Assembly: GCA_964609825.1 (NCBI GenBank)
Contig: CAZSSH010000004.1
Location: 124,001-188,000, forward strand
Origin: CAZSSH01 sp964609825
GTDB taxonomy: Bacteria > Verrucomicrobiota > Lentisphaeria > Victivallales > Victivallaceae
DNA length: 64,000 nt
Direction of reading: 5' to 3'
How positions within the stretch are numbered: the stretch's first letter is position 1; each line of letters begins with the position of its first letter. Shown in pieces: positions 1 through 9,475 of this stretch. The notes under the pieces are model-generated. The model saw nothing but the letters and a program-made list of their open reading frames with translations. It was not told where the DNA came from and did not search any database. The translations under genes and the position numbers were made by a program.

Positions 1-1668
1 ATGATAAGTTCGGCCAATTTTACAGCAAAAACCGTGCGTCTTTCGCTCTCCGGTCAGTCTTCGTTTTCGCGTCTCTGTAAATTGCCGCCCCTCATTGGCA
101 ACAAAGGTGCCATTGACCGCATCATTGCCATGGAGGCCAAGCAGGTCGTTCCGTATCCGATGAATGAAGTCGTGTGGGATTCCCAGCTCATCAAGCATGA
201 GTGGATTGAGGAGCGCACCGAGCAGCAGAGCGACGGTACGGTGGTCGATCTCTCTACCGAGCACGAAGAGTACGAAGCTTTGATCGTGGCGGTCAAAAAT
301 GACCACGTTTGCCGTTTTACCGATGTCATTCAGGACTCCGGTAAAGAGATTTTGTCAGTCGAAGTGGCTCCGGTGGCGCTGTTTAATGCCGGCAAAGCGA
401 CCAGCTGCCGCGATGACGAGTGCGTGATGCTGCTCAACATCGGCGGCCGCGGCTCCAATCTAATGATCGCCGACCATAACCGCGTTTTTGTCCGCAGCAT
501 TCCCATTGGCGGCAACGCGATTACCCAGCAAATCGCGAATGAGTTCGGCATTGAGTACGCCGAAGCTGAGGAGCTCAAGCACCGTCACGGCTTTGTCGCT
601 CTGGGCGGGGCATATGAGGAGCCTGAGTCGGAAGTCGCCGCTACCATTTCCAAGATTGCCCGTAATATCATGACTCGTCTGCATGGTGAAGTCAGCCGCT
701 CCATCAACGTTTGGCGCTCGCAGCACGGCGGCAATCCGCCGAGCCGGGTGCTGCTCTCCGGCGGCGGCTCGGTGATGATGTACATTACCGACTTTTTTCA
801 CGAAAAATTGCGGCTGCCGATCGAGTATTTAAACTCCTTTGGCGCCATAACCTTTGATGATAACGTCGACAAGGCCGCACTGCAGGAAGTGGCCCCGATG
901 TTTCAGGAGTTGATCGGCTTGAGCTTGCGCAACGTGACACATTGTCCGGTTGACATTTCACTGGTGCCCAAATCGATCAAAGCGCAAAAAGATCTCAACC
1001 ACAAAAAACCGTTCTTTTACATCGGGGCGGCTTCGCTGGTGATTTGCGTCGGCGTGTTTGCGTTTGGGGTTAACAGCAGTATGAGCTACAACAAAGAGCG
1101 GGTGGAGCGCGTCAAGTCGCGGTTGGACTCCACTCAAAAGATTTTAAAAGATGTTCAGCGCGAAAACGGCACCCTTAACAGCGCCAAAGGCCGTTTCGAG
1201 GAAGCCTCCAATTTTTTAAAGGATCGCAACAAGTGGTTTGCGATGATGAATGAAATTCAGTCCAAGATGCCCGATACGATGTGGTTTATCACCTTTGAGG
1301 GGATTGGCGATGCCCCGGTGGCGGATCAGCCGCAACCCTCCGGACGCCGCAGCCGCGGGGGCGGTGGGGGCGGCATGGGCGATCCGGGTTTATTTGGCGG
1401 CATGGGCGGCGGTTCGCCCGAAGCGACAGCCAAGCCGGCGGACAACGATCTCAAAGAGGTTAAAGAAATCCGTTTGGTCGGTTATACCTTGATTTTGCAA
1501 CACGATTTGCTGGAGCTTGAGTTCCGCAATAAATTTAAAGAATCCGATTTCTTTGTTCCGGAAGCCGACGGCGGTTTCATCCTGGAAAAATTTGAGCAGG
1601 GCACCGAGTCAAACAACCTGACCTCTTTTACCATCAGACTCAAGTTAAAAGAACCGATTAAAAAGTAA
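1..1668 (+). CDS. PilM/PilN-like fusion of a PVC-type pilus locus, 5' partial
   Basis: Actin-fold PilM-like protein joined to a membrane-anchored PilN-like part. The visible residues begin with a stretch matching an internal part of PilM (about residues 11-30), and the usual N-terminal phosphate loop is absent. I therefore read the ATG at base 1 as internal, with the gene starting upstream of the window. ATPase-fold motifs are seen near residues 140-152 (NIGGRGS) and 250 (SGGGS). One membrane segment (about 336-356) follows, then a coiled coil (about 362-410) and a Gly-rich linker (about 445-470). In type IV pilus systems PilM is cytoplasmic and PilN spans the inner membrane; here both are on one chain. 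It heads a five-gene run ending in two secretins. Gene content matches the Akkermansia Amuc_1098-1102 region, in which Amuc_1101 is PilM-like. Confidence 0.8.
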   Translation: MISSANFTAKTVRLSLSGQSSFSRLCKLPPLIGNKGAIDRIIAMEAKQVVPYPMNEVVWDSQLIKHEWIEERTEQQSDGTVVDLSTEHEEYEALIVAVKNDHVCRFTDVIQDSGKEILSVEVAPVALFNAGKATSCRDDECVMLLNIGGRGSNLMIADHNRVFVRSIPIGGNAITQQIANEFGIEYAEAEELKHRHGFVALGGAYEEPESEVAATISKIARNIMTRLHGEVSRSINVWRSQHGGNPPSRVLLSGGGSVMMYITDFFHEKLRLPIEYLNSFGAITFDDNVDKAALQEVAPMFQELIGLSLRNVTHCPVDISLVPKSIKAQKDLNHKKPFFYIGAASLVICVGVFAFGVNSSMSYNKERVERVKSRLDSTQKILKDVQRENGTLNSAKGRFEEASNFLKDRNKWFAMMNEIQSKMPDTMWFITFEGIGDAPVADQPQPSGRRSRGGGGGGMGDPGLFGGMGGGSPEATAKPADNDLKEVKEIRLVGYTLILQHDLLELEFRNKFKESDFFVPEADGGFILEKFEQGTESNNLTSFTIRLKLKEPIKK

Positions 1669-1680
1669 TTGGAGGATAAG

Positions 1681-3024
1681 GTGAAAAGATTTATTAAGAA
1701 TAACTTATTACTGATTATTATCATTTCTGTGGCGCTGGTGATTTCGCTCGGGCTGATGGCCTATGCAGTCATGGTGCACATCGAGATGCTTAATTATAAT
1801 AAACAAATTGAGAACGTCCGCAACGACATCGCCAAGCTCAACAAAGAAGCACCCAAGCCGGTTGCCGAAAACATCAACCGTCTCAAGGTCGACTCCAAAA
1901 TCTACTCCAAAAAAGCGGAGGAGCTGCGTCATCACTTCGGGTTTATATTTCAGGATGCGGTCAATGCCTTTATGGCCAAGCTGGATGCCAAAAATGAAGA
2001 CGGCAGCAAGACGACGTTTAAGCAACTTTCGGAAAAATTCCGCTCCGAGTACGATAAAATAGATGCTAAAAACGTTGCGGAGCAAGGGGTTTATTACCGC
2101 AAGTTTCAGCGTGATTACCCCAACTGGGGCGATGCTCTTAAGGCGTTTGCCGACTCCGCCAAAAACATTACCACCGAGCCCTTGAATGAACGCAGTGTTG
2201 ATGAGTTGTTGCTTGCCACCATGGGGATTGCGCGTTTCATGGATCACCGGCTTGACAACCTTGACCGCTTTATGTCCGCTTACCGCGTCAAATTGGTTGA
2301 AATGGCAAATAATAATAAGGTTTATCTGAATCCGGCCTCGTCGTATTTTTCATTTAATCCGGCCGGCACGGGTGGGGGGAATGCTTCCCAGGGGTATACT
2401 CCTGAGGAAATTCCGGTGATTGCTACCCAATGGGATATCATCGGTGACATTTTTAAGCGCCTCATTGCCTCCAATATCAAATCCGTCGAAGCGATCACCA
2501 AACGCAATATCAACGGAGAAGCGGCCGGTGACTATAAAGTATTCCACTATACTTTTGATGTTGTCGGCACCTTGCCTGATGTCCGTAATTTTGTCAACGA
2601 GCTTAATAAGGCCTACAGTGATAACCGTATCTACGTTGTTCGCAGCGTATTTTTGAATGCTATCAGCGACGATGCCAAACTTATTTTGCATCCGGTCGAG
2701 GTGGCAGCTGATGATAAAAAGACTGAAGTGAATCCGGAGATGGGCGGGATGCCGCAAGAGCCCGCGGTCAACCCCAATACCCGCAGCGGTCGTCGCAACA
2801 CTCGCAATGCCGGCAATCTTCAGCCGGGTAATCCCGACATGATGCCCGGCGCGCAGCCCACGGACACTACTATTGTCAAAAAGCCCAAAATCGATTGGGC
2901 CGAAGAAAACAAAAAACCGTACAACGAGCGTTACGGTTACGGCGATATTTTAATCGGTGGCAAAAAAGAGTGCAAAGCCAGTATCGTGATCGAATATGTG
3001 ATGGACGCAAACATTGCCTACTAA
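1681..3024 (+). CDS. Bitopic inner-membrane pilus-locus protein, Amuc_1100-like position
   Basis: A 447-residue protein with a short basic N-terminus, one membrane segment (about residues 8-30), a predicted coiled coil (about 35-60) and a large extracytoplasmic domain. A Gly-rich loop lies in the middle and a Pro/Asn/Arg-rich linker near residues 360-400. I place the start at GTG 1681, five bases after the ribosome-binding site GGAGG (1671-1675). The in-frame TTG at 1669 overlaps that site and is unlikely. Topology resembles PilO/PilN alignment proteins and, by locus position, the Akkermansia outer-membrane-associated protein Amuc_1100. The similarity is positional and architectural, not a confirmed alignment. 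It lies 12 bases after the PilM/N gene and 18 before the next, so it is co-transcribed. Confidence 0.6.
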   Translation: MKRFIKNNLLLIIIISVALVISLGLMAYAVMVHIEMLNYNKQIENVRNDIAKLNKEAPKPVAENINRLKVDSKIYSKKAEELRHHFGFIFQDAVNAFMAKLDAKNEDGSKTTFKQLSEKFRSEYDKIDAKNVAEQGVYYRKFQRDYPNWGDALKAFADSAKNITTEPLNERSVDELLLATMGIARFMDHRLDNLDRFMSAYRVKLVEMANNNKVYLNPASSYFSFNPAGTGGGNASQGYTPEEIPVIATQWDIIGDIFKRLIASNIKSVEAITKRNINGEAAGDYKVFHYTFDVVGTLPDVRNFVNELNKAYSDNRIYVVRSVFLNAISDDAKLILHPVEVAADDKKTEVNPEMGGMPQEPAVNPNTRSGRRNTRNAGNLQPGNPDMMPGAQPTDTTIVKKPKIDWAEENKKPYNERYGYGDILIGGKKECKASIVIEYVMDANIAY

Positions 3025-3042
3025 AATCCCTGGAGGTTTATT

Positions 3043-4356
3043 TTGGAATTTTTGAAGAAACATTATGAAAAGCTGATACTGCTTTTGCTGCTTTTGACTT
3101 TTACTTTTACTTTGATATATGTATTGGGGATTGTAAAGAGCACCCGTGTTATCACTGATGACAGTTTACAGATTGCGACGTTTGCGCCGGATTATAACTC
3201 GATCGATCCTGCGGATGAGAAGCTGAGCGTTAACAAAGTTTTGGCCAGCAGCATTCCGAACTGGAAAAGCGCCACCGCCCGCAAAAAAGAACATGCCGAC
3301 TATTTCTCCGATCTGGTGACGGTGTTTGACATTTCGCGTTGTCCACATTGTCAAAAATTGATTCCCCGCTATTTCTTTTTCGACCGCGAGTGCCCGCTTT
3401 GTAAAAAGGGCTTGGTCACTCCGCCCGAAAAATTTGTGGAAACCTTGGAAATTACTGCCGAAGATGCAGACGGCGACGGCGTACCGGATGCCGAGGAGCT
3501 GAAATACGGACTGGATCCCAAAAATCCCGCCGACAGCCGTATTGATTTGGCCGGCGACGGTTTCTCCAACCGCTACAAATTTAAAAACAAATATAATTTG
3601 CTCGACCCCCGTAGCCGTCCACCGTTATGGTATCGCCTGAGTTTGGTCGAAATCCGCAAAAACAAATTGGATAAACGGCTCAATGCGGTCAATACCTACA
3701 AGAGTGATGACAAGGCCAAATGGTCTTTCCAGATACTTGATGCCAAAACCGGCAAATCCGACAACATTTATATCGGCGACAGTCTGACCATCAATCGTCG
3801 TCGCTATACCTTAGAGAGTGTCAAATTGGATCAGCAGGAGGATCCCTCTGCGGCGGAAAAGGGCAAGATTCGCGATGAATCGATCGCCTACATCAAGTCC
3901 GAGGATGGTCAGGAAGTCATTGAGATGAAGGTCAATCAGGATGCCTACTCCAAATATCCGTTGATTGTTATGAAAGATGAGGGCAGTCCCGATAAGAACG
4001 TCGAAGTGATCGCCGGGGAAGAGTTTTCCATCGGCAATCGCAAGATCGGTATTGAAAAATACCGCGTGAAGAGTGTCGACGAAGAAAACCAGACCGTACT
4101 TTTGACGGATCCGACCGTATTTGATGAAAACAAAGACGCGACACTGGATAAAAACGGTACTAAAATGATGATTACCAAGGATGGTATGATTCCCAAAGAG
4201 GATAAAGTTCGTACAGACGTTACTGTCGGTGCCAATCCCGGTCTTGACGTCAATCCCGAAGTTGCTCCCCGTCAGCCGACGGTGCGCAAGCCGCAGCCGC
4301 AGCGGACTCCTCCGGCCACAACTCGGCCGGGGCAGCCGGGGAATAAGAATCGTTGA
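3043..4356 (+). CDS. Membrane-anchored zinc-ribbon/TSP3-repeat protein of the pilus locus
   Basis: A 437-residue protein. It has one N-terminal membrane segment (about residues 9-30), a four-Cys zinc-ribbon-like motif (CPHC at 100-103, CPLC at 117-120) and an acidic calcium-binding-type repeat near 142-154 (DADGDGVPDAEEL, thrombospondin type-3-like). A beta-rich part follows, and the tail is rich in Pro, Arg and Gln. The start is a TTG placed six bases after GGAGG (3032-3036), which decides it. Locus position corresponds to Amuc_1099 of Akkermansia; function is unknown. Two-Cys pairs in an exported domain might form disulfides rather than bind zinc. It is probably a periplasmic subunit linking the inner-membrane PilM/N/O part to the secretins, which is inference. 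Confidence 0.55.
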   Translation: MEFLKKHYEKLILLLLLLTFTFTLIYVLGIVKSTRVITDDSLQIATFAPDYNSIDPADEKLSVNKVLASSIPNWKSATARKKEHADYFSDLVTVFDISRCPHCQKLIPRYFFFDRECPLCKKGLVTPPEKFVETLEITAEDADGDGVPDAEELKYGLDPKNPADSRIDLAGDGFSNRYKFKNKYNLLDPRSRPPLWYRLSLVEIRKNKLDKRLNAVNTYKSDDKAKWSFQILDAKTGKSDNIYIGDSLTINRRRYTLESVKLDQQEDPSAAEKGKIRDESIAYIKSEDGQEVIEMKVNQDAYSKYPLIVMKDEGSPDKNVEVIAGEEFSIGNRKIGIEKYRVKSVDEENQTVLLTDPTVFDENKDATLDKNGTKMMITKDGMIPKEDKVRTDVTVGANPGLDVNPEVAPRQPTVRKPQPQRTPPATTRPGQPGNKNR

Positions 4357-4408
4357 TGTTTTTGTGTTAACAAAATAATTATAGATAAAAAACAGGGTGG
4401 AAAAAAGC

Positions 4409-6913
4409 ATGGAAATCACAAACCGGAATTATCTTTCGCGCAGTGTGTTTGCGATAGGATTGGCCGTGGTACTTTCCGGGGTCGGCGCCAGTTTGGTCGC
4501 CGATGATGCCGGGGACAGTGCCGCCAAGCTGACGCAAGCCGAGGAGGCCGGCGCGAAAAAAGTTTATGAGGAGTTGGACAAACGCTTGGAGCTGGCGCGA
4601 TTGCATGTCAGTAAAAAGGAATTTGCCGAAGCGGACAAAATTTTTCAATCGGTCTTGGCCGAACAAAAAAAGATTCCCGGCACCTTGGCCGTTCGCCGCA
4701 ATGAGGAGTTGACCCGCGAGATTACTTCCATGCGTCGCGATTGGGCCGACTCCATCATCGCCCGCGGCAAGATGGCAATCGCCGAAGGGCGTTATCAGGA
4801 TGCGATCAACATCGTCTCGGAAGCGCAAGTGGTGGATCCCGCCTCTGCCTCCAAGGTGAGTTCGTTGGTGGAGTATTGCCGTCAAAAGTTGACCAGCTCG
4901 CAAGTTCGTCAGGATATTTCGCTGGCCAGTGCCGACAAAGATCTGACCAAAAACGATAAAAATGTCGAGCTTTTGATGAATGAAGCCAAAACATTTTTTG
5001 TCAACAAGCGTTATGAAGAGGCGCGCAACCGCTTGGAGCGGATTTACATCATTGATCCTTACAATGCCGAAGCTACTTTTATGCTCAACCAGCTCTATCA
5101 AAAAATGTATGATGCTGGAGCTAAACGCGCCAATGCCGATATCGACGGTATTTATGCCGCCAGCCAATGGGTATGGCAGGAGCCGGTTTTCCCGTCCGGG
5201 CTTGACAATGTCGTCGTGAAACCCGCTGAAATCAAAGATGCCGGTACTCAAAATTTGTATTCCAAATTGGAGCAGATCGTCATCCCGAGTTTTAAGTTGG
5301 AGGATTCGGATATCTTGTCGGCAATCCGTTTGCTCAACCGTCTCTCCAAAAATTTCGACCCCGAGGGGCAGGGCGTCAGTATCAACTCCGGTTTTAATGA
5401 TGAAACCGCGCAGCACATCGGCCGCATCAATGTGTCTGCGATTGCTCCGATGTCACTTTTGGAAGTCATCAAGTTTATTTGCGAAGATACCGGGCTCGCG
5501 TACCGGATTGACTCCACGTCCAACTCGATTATCATCGGACCCGGGGTTGACCAAAAAATGGACACCCAGTTTTTTCAGGTGCGCGGCGATTTGATTTCCA
5601 GCATTGCCGGTACCGATGGGGCTGACGGCACCGGAGCCGCCACCGGCGGCGCCACAGGCAACACCAATACCAAGATTGACGCTTCAAAATTGGGCAAAGC
5701 CGGCGAAGGGACCGATGTCAAAGAGTTTTTGACATCCAAGGACTCCTCTGCCGCCGCGACTCAACGTCCGTCGGTGACGGCGGTGGCTTTGATGAAATAT
5801 TTTGATGAGCGCGGTGTGACTTTCGGAGAAGGCAGCTCGATTTCTTATGACAAACGCGCCGGCAAGCTGGTGGTCAAAAACACCGCCGAAAATTTGCGCC
5901 GGATGGATGAGTTGTTGCGCCAGTTGGACGCGATCAAGACTCCGCTGGTGATGGTGGAAGTCAAAGCAATTGAAGTTGCCGAGACTGATATGCAGGAGCT
6001 CGGTTTCAACTGGACGATGGGCGAATTGACCTCGACCTCCAGCAATGAGCACATGTGGATGTTTGAGCAGGGGCCGGACAGCTTACCGGTGACCCGCAGC
6101 AATGACTGGGGCGTCGACGCCGGAATCATCAAAAATTTGAACGTGTTTCCGATGCTCTTCGGCGAACAGAAAGTATTCGGCTCTGATCAGGGCTTCAATC
6201 TCACATTGACCATTGATGCCCTGAGCCGCAATTTGCGGACGGAAACCTTGTCCGCCCCCAAGGCGATGGCGACCAGCGGTTCCACTGCCTCGGTGCGCAT
6301 GGTCAAGAGCTATTATTTCCCCGAGTCCTGGGATACCTATGAAATTGAAATCAACAGCGGTTCCGCTTCGATTACCGCTCCCTCTCCGACTTTTTCGGAC
6401 GAGTTTGACGTCGGTATTATTTTTGACGTGACACCGGTGGTCAACCCGGACAACTACACCATCAATATGGATATCAATCCGACCGTGACCAGTTATCTCG
6501 GGCCGGACAATTATCCGATCATCATCGAGGGGATCATGCACAGTGGTATTTTTATCCCGACCTATGATGCACAGGGTAACTTGATCAGTGCCAAGGAAAT
6601 CACCACGCCCACCAAAAACGAATACAACGTGTGGATGCCGATCATCTCCCGCCGCAACCTTAAGGTCAATGTGACGGTTTATGACGGCGAGACGATTTTG
6701 ATCGGCGGAATGATTGACTCGGTAGTGCAGTCCCGTACCGACAAATGGCCGGTGCTCGGTTATTTGCCGCTTGTGGGCAGACTTTTCCAGACCCAGCAGG
6801 AAAATACCGAACGGCGCAATCTTTTGCTGTTTGTGACGACTCGGCTGGTCAATAACGACGGTGTTCCGGTTCGCAGAAACCTGCAACGCGGCGCCCCGGA
6901 TTTTAACCGTTAA
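4409..6913 (+). CDS. Secretin (GspD/PilQ family), Amuc_1098-like, first copy
   Basis: An 834-residue outer-membrane secretin. A signal peptide (about residues 1-32, cleavage near SLVADDAGD) is followed by an alpha-helical TPR-like region (about 40-250) and N-type repeat domains. An Ala/Gly/Thr-rich stretch comes next, then the C-terminal secretin domain with the hallmark PVLGYLPLVGRLFQ near residue 780 and a RRNLLLFVTTRLV ending. Secretins form the gated ring through which pili or secreted proteins cross the outer membrane. The start is ATG 4409, eight bases after AGGGTGG; a GTG at 4397 lies inside that site. The next gene is a paralogue of the same layout, so the locus carries a tandem pair. 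Confidence 0.88.
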   Translation: MEITNRNYLSRSVFAIGLAVVLSGVGASLVADDAGDSAAKLTQAEEAGAKKVYEELDKRLELARLHVSKKEFAEADKIFQSVLAEQKKIPGTLAVRRNEELTREITSMRRDWADSIIARGKMAIAEGRYQDAINIVSEAQVVDPASASKVSSLVEYCRQKLTSSQVRQDISLASADKDLTKNDKNVELLMNEAKTFFVNKRYEEARNRLERIYIIDPYNAEATFMLNQLYQKMYDAGAKRANADIDGIYAASQWVWQEPVFPSGLDNVVVKPAEIKDAGTQNLYSKLEQIVIPSFKLEDSDILSAIRLLNRLSKNFDPEGQGVSINSGFNDETAQHIGRINVSAIAPMSLLEVIKFICEDTGLAYRIDSTSNSIIIGPGVDQKMDTQFFQVRGDLISSIAGTDGADGTGAATGGATGNTNTKIDASKLGKAGEGTDVKEFLTSKDSSAAATQRPSVTAVALMKYFDERGVTFGEGSSISYDKRAGKLVVKNTAENLRRMDELLRQLDAIKTPLVMVEVKAIEVAETDMQELGFNWTMGELTSTSSNEHMWMFEQGPDSLPVTRSNDWGVDAGIIKNLNVFPMLFGEQKVFGSDQGFNLTLTIDALSRNLRTETLSAPKAMATSGSTASVRMVKSYYFPESWDTYEIEINSGSASITAPSPTFSDEFDVGIIFDVTPVVNPDNYTINMDINPTVTSYLGPDNYPIIIEGIMHSGIFIPTYDAQGNLISAKEITTPTKNEYNVWMPIISRRNLKVNVTVYDGETILIGGMIDSVVQSRTDKWPVLGYLPLVGRLFQTQQENTERRNLLLFVTTRLVNNDGVPVRRNLQRGAPDFNR

Positions 6914-6935
6914 TCATAAACCGGAGAAATAATAT

Positions 6936-9344
6936 ATGTTAAAAAATCGAATTTTCGTTGCCGGACCGGTTTTTGTAATAGGACTAGTCCTGGGCGGTTT
7001 GCTGACCGCCGCCGATGTGGCGGTGACCGGCGAGATGAACAACACGATCAACCGTTTTGATGTCGGCCAGCAGGATGTTGAGGCCAAAGCTGATGCTTTG
7101 GTGCGCTCCGCCAATAAAGATTTTGCAGAGGGAAAATATCCCAAGGCGATCGATCAATACCTCGCGGCGATTGAAGTAATGAAGGTGTTTTCCACCGATA
7201 CTTTTAAAAGCAAAGTTGAGCAATGCCGCCGTCAAATCGGTCGCTGCTATTACTACATGGCTGAAGAGGCGATGCAAAATGCCGAAGAACGGGCGGAGGC
7301 CAAAGATTTTGAGGAGGCCATCAAGGTTTGCCGCGAGGCGATCAAGTATTACCCCGAAGGCAGTGATCTTTTGAATTCCAAAATTGCGCTTTACGAAAAA
7401 CGTCAGCAGGCGGCGATTGAGCGTACGGATGCCTCTGTGGACAAATTGCTGCCGGACAAACGCTCGCAGGACTACCAGATTCACGTCTTGATCCAACAGG
7501 GGCGCGAGTTGATGGCCGCAAAAGAATACGGCAAAGCATTGCGCAAATTTCAAGATATCTTGTTGATTGACCCGTACAATTCGGACGCCTTGCAAAATGT
7601 CAAGGCCTGCTATATCCAGATTCAGGATACCGGTCTTGAGCGCTATAAAACCACTCACCGCAAGATGGTTGCAGAAGTTGAGTGGAAAGGGGCGATTGCC
7701 ATTACCCCGAGCGAGGGGATCAACGGCAACAATCTCATTGAGGCACCCAACGTTTCCAAGGTCGAGGCTGAGGAGTCAATTTTGCAAAGCAAACTCAATA
7801 ACATCCGCATCCCGCGGGTTGACTTCGAAAACGTGACCATTTCCTCCGCGATTGACAATTTGCGCAATTTGAGCAAAAACGAAGACAAAGACAAAATTGG
7901 GGTTAATATTTTCTTGCGCCGCGTCGATCGCTCGGCTGCGTTTAACGCAACCGGTGATGCTGCCGCCGCTCCCGCCGCCGGAGCTGCCGTGGATCCGGCA
8001 ACCGGCGAAGACACCGGGGTCGCCGAACGCAGCGTGAGTTTGATTATCTCCAACGTGACTTTGATGCAGGCCATTGAGCAGTTGTGCCAGATCGCCAACC
8101 TCAATTACCGCATCGATAAATATGCCGTGGTATTGGCGCCGGTGGATATCGCGCTCGAAAAGATGGAAACTCGGATTTACCCGTTGGATCAGTCGGCGTT
8201 GTCGGCGATCTCGGGCGGCGGCGAAGACAAGAGCGGCTTGCAGAAATTTTTTGAGGACTACGGGATTCGGTTTCCGCAAAATGCCAAAATCGTTTATGAT
8301 ACCCGGATCAGCCGGTTGATCGTGACCAATACGGTTGATAATTTGCGCCGGGTCGAGCAGATTATCAACGAGGTATTGGATCAACAGGAGCCGATGGTTC
8401 AGGTGATGGCCAAGTACATCGAAATTTCGCAGGAAGACTTGGATGAGTTGGCGTTTAACTATCAGATCGCCTACAATTCCGATCTGGCTGCTTTTAACAA
8501 CAACAGCGGCGGCCGTTCACAGGCCCGGTTCGACGCGAGTTCCAACGAGCTGACCCGTTATTACCGTGAAGAAAACTCGGTCAACACCCGCAATCCATTT
8601 AACGAAGGTACGTTCTCTTACTTGTGGCAAAATGACAAAGGCACCGGTTTGGCCGCGTCGATGTATGCGTTGGACTGGGCCGACTCGGTCGATATTTTGG
8701 GGTCTCCCCGCGTCACCACGCTTCCCGGCCACACCGCTCACGTCGAGATGGTGATCGAGCGCTACTTCCCGGAAGACTGGGAAGTCGTGGATCCCCCGGA
8801 AAACAACGGCGGCAACAACAGTGGCAACTCCTCTTCCGCCTGGTGGGAGTGCACCCGCAACGACCCCTTCCCGAACTTTGAGTCCGAGCCGACCAAATTG
8901 GGGATTACTTTTGACATTACCCCCGATGTGGACAAAGAGCGCCGGACCATTACCGCCAATGTGATATTGCCGGTGGTGGCGTTTGCCGGGTGGATGGTAT
9001 ACGACAATACCGGTCCGACAACCGGTACCGGCAGTGACTCGGAGTATATCAAAATGCCGATCTTTGATAAACGTGAAATCAATACTACCATTACCGTGTA
9101 TGACGGGGAAACGATTGTGTTGGGCGGGGTTGCCGCGGACACGGTCGAAGTGCTGAATGACCAGATCCCGGTCCTCGGCGATTTGCCGCTGGTCGGCCGG
9201 TTGTTTCAATCCAAGTACACAAAGTCAACCAAGCGCAACTTGCTCGTGTTTATCACCTGCCGGCTGGTCAAGCCGGACGGGACGCCGTTCTTCCCGGCGG
9301 AAGTTCGCGCCAAGGGTCTGGCTGATCTCGGCCGACTGTATTGA
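6936..9344 (+). CDS. Secretin (GspD/PilQ family), Amuc_1098-like, second copy
   Basis: An 802-residue secretin paralogous to the preceding gene. It has an uncleaved-looking or signal-type hydrophobic N-terminus (about residues 8-25), TPR-like helices in which GRELMAAKEYGKALRKFQ is recognisable, and an Ala/Pro insert near 340. The C-terminal secretin domain carries PVLGDLPLVGRLFQ near residue 745 and RNLLVFITCRLV at the end. The start ATG follows GGAGAA by six bases, and the gene begins 22 bases after the first secretin. A Rho-independent terminator follows directly, so this is the last gene of the pilus-like operon. The sequences have diverged well beyond a recent duplication, which argues for two separate or hetero-oligomeric roles. 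Confidence 0.88.
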   Translation: MLKNRIFVAGPVFVIGLVLGGLLTAADVAVTGEMNNTINRFDVGQQDVEAKADALVRSANKDFAEGKYPKAIDQYLAAIEVMKVFSTDTFKSKVEQCRRQIGRCYYYMAEEAMQNAEERAEAKDFEEAIKVCREAIKYYPEGSDLLNSKIALYEKRQQAAIERTDASVDKLLPDKRSQDYQIHVLIQQGRELMAAKEYGKALRKFQDILLIDPYNSDALQNVKACYIQIQDTGLERYKTTHRKMVAEVEWKGAIAITPSEGINGNNLIEAPNVSKVEAEESILQSKLNNIRIPRVDFENVTISSAIDNLRNLSKNEDKDKIGVNIFLRRVDRSAAFNATGDAAAAPAAGAAVDPATGEDTGVAERSVSLIISNVTLMQAIEQLCQIANLNYRIDKYAVVLAPVDIALEKMETRIYPLDQSALSAISGGGEDKSGLQKFFEDYGIRFPQNAKIVYDTRISRLIVTNTVDNLRRVEQIINEVLDQQEPMVQVMAKYIEISQEDLDELAFNYQIAYNSDLAAFNNNSGGRSQARFDASSNELTRYYREENSVNTRNPFNEGTFSYLWQNDKGTGLAASMYALDWADSVDILGSPRVTTLPGHTAHVEMVIERYFPEDWEVVDPPENNGGNNSGNSSSAWWECTRNDPFPNFESEPTKLGITFDITPDVDKERRTITANVILPVVAFAGWMVYDNTGPTTGTGSDSEYIKMPIFDKREINTTITVYDGETIVLGGVAADTVEVLNDQIPVLGDLPLVGRLFQSKYTKSTKRNLLVFITCRLVKPDGTPFFPAEVRAKGLADLGRLY

Positions 9345-9361
9345 TGCAAATCAAATCTCAA

Positions 9362-9395
9362 AATCGTTCAGAGCAAAACTGAACGATTTTTTTTT
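9362..9395 (+). terminator. Rho-independent terminator of the pilus-like operon
   Basis: Perfect 10-base stem (AATCGTTCAG / CTGAACGATT) with loop AGCAAAA, followed by a run of at least eight T. It lies 17 bases after the second secretin stop codon. Confidence 0.93.
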
Positions 9396-9418
9396 GCCGC
9401 TTCATCAAACCCAGCAAC

Positions 9419-9447
9419 TTGACAAAGTATTGATCAAATGCTATATT
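9419..9447 (+). promoter_or_regulatory. Sigma-70 promoter of the GAF-phosphatase operon
   Basis: Consensus -35 TTGACA (9419-9424), 17-base spacer and -10 TATATT (9442-9447), just after the terminator. Expected transcription start is about 9454, giving a leader near 137 bases. Confidence 0.8.
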
Positions 9448-9475
9448 ACTGTGAACTTTAGAAAAGAATATTTTT

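Noticed and set aside
1..60. Gene 1 as a PilM pseudogene missing its N-terminus
   Set aside because: The window edge explains the missing part better; the frame is open at base 1 and the rest is intact.
1366..1420. Gly-rich GGC/GGT run in the PilM/N gene as a tandem repeat element
   Set aside because: It is in frame and encodes a flexible linker; no repeat unit longer than the codon pattern is present.
4379..5416. Long minus-strand reading frame (345 codons) opposite the first secretin
   Set aside because: It mirrors the codon pattern of the real secretin gene, has no ribosome-binding site or family motifs, and conflicts with a clear plus-strand gene.
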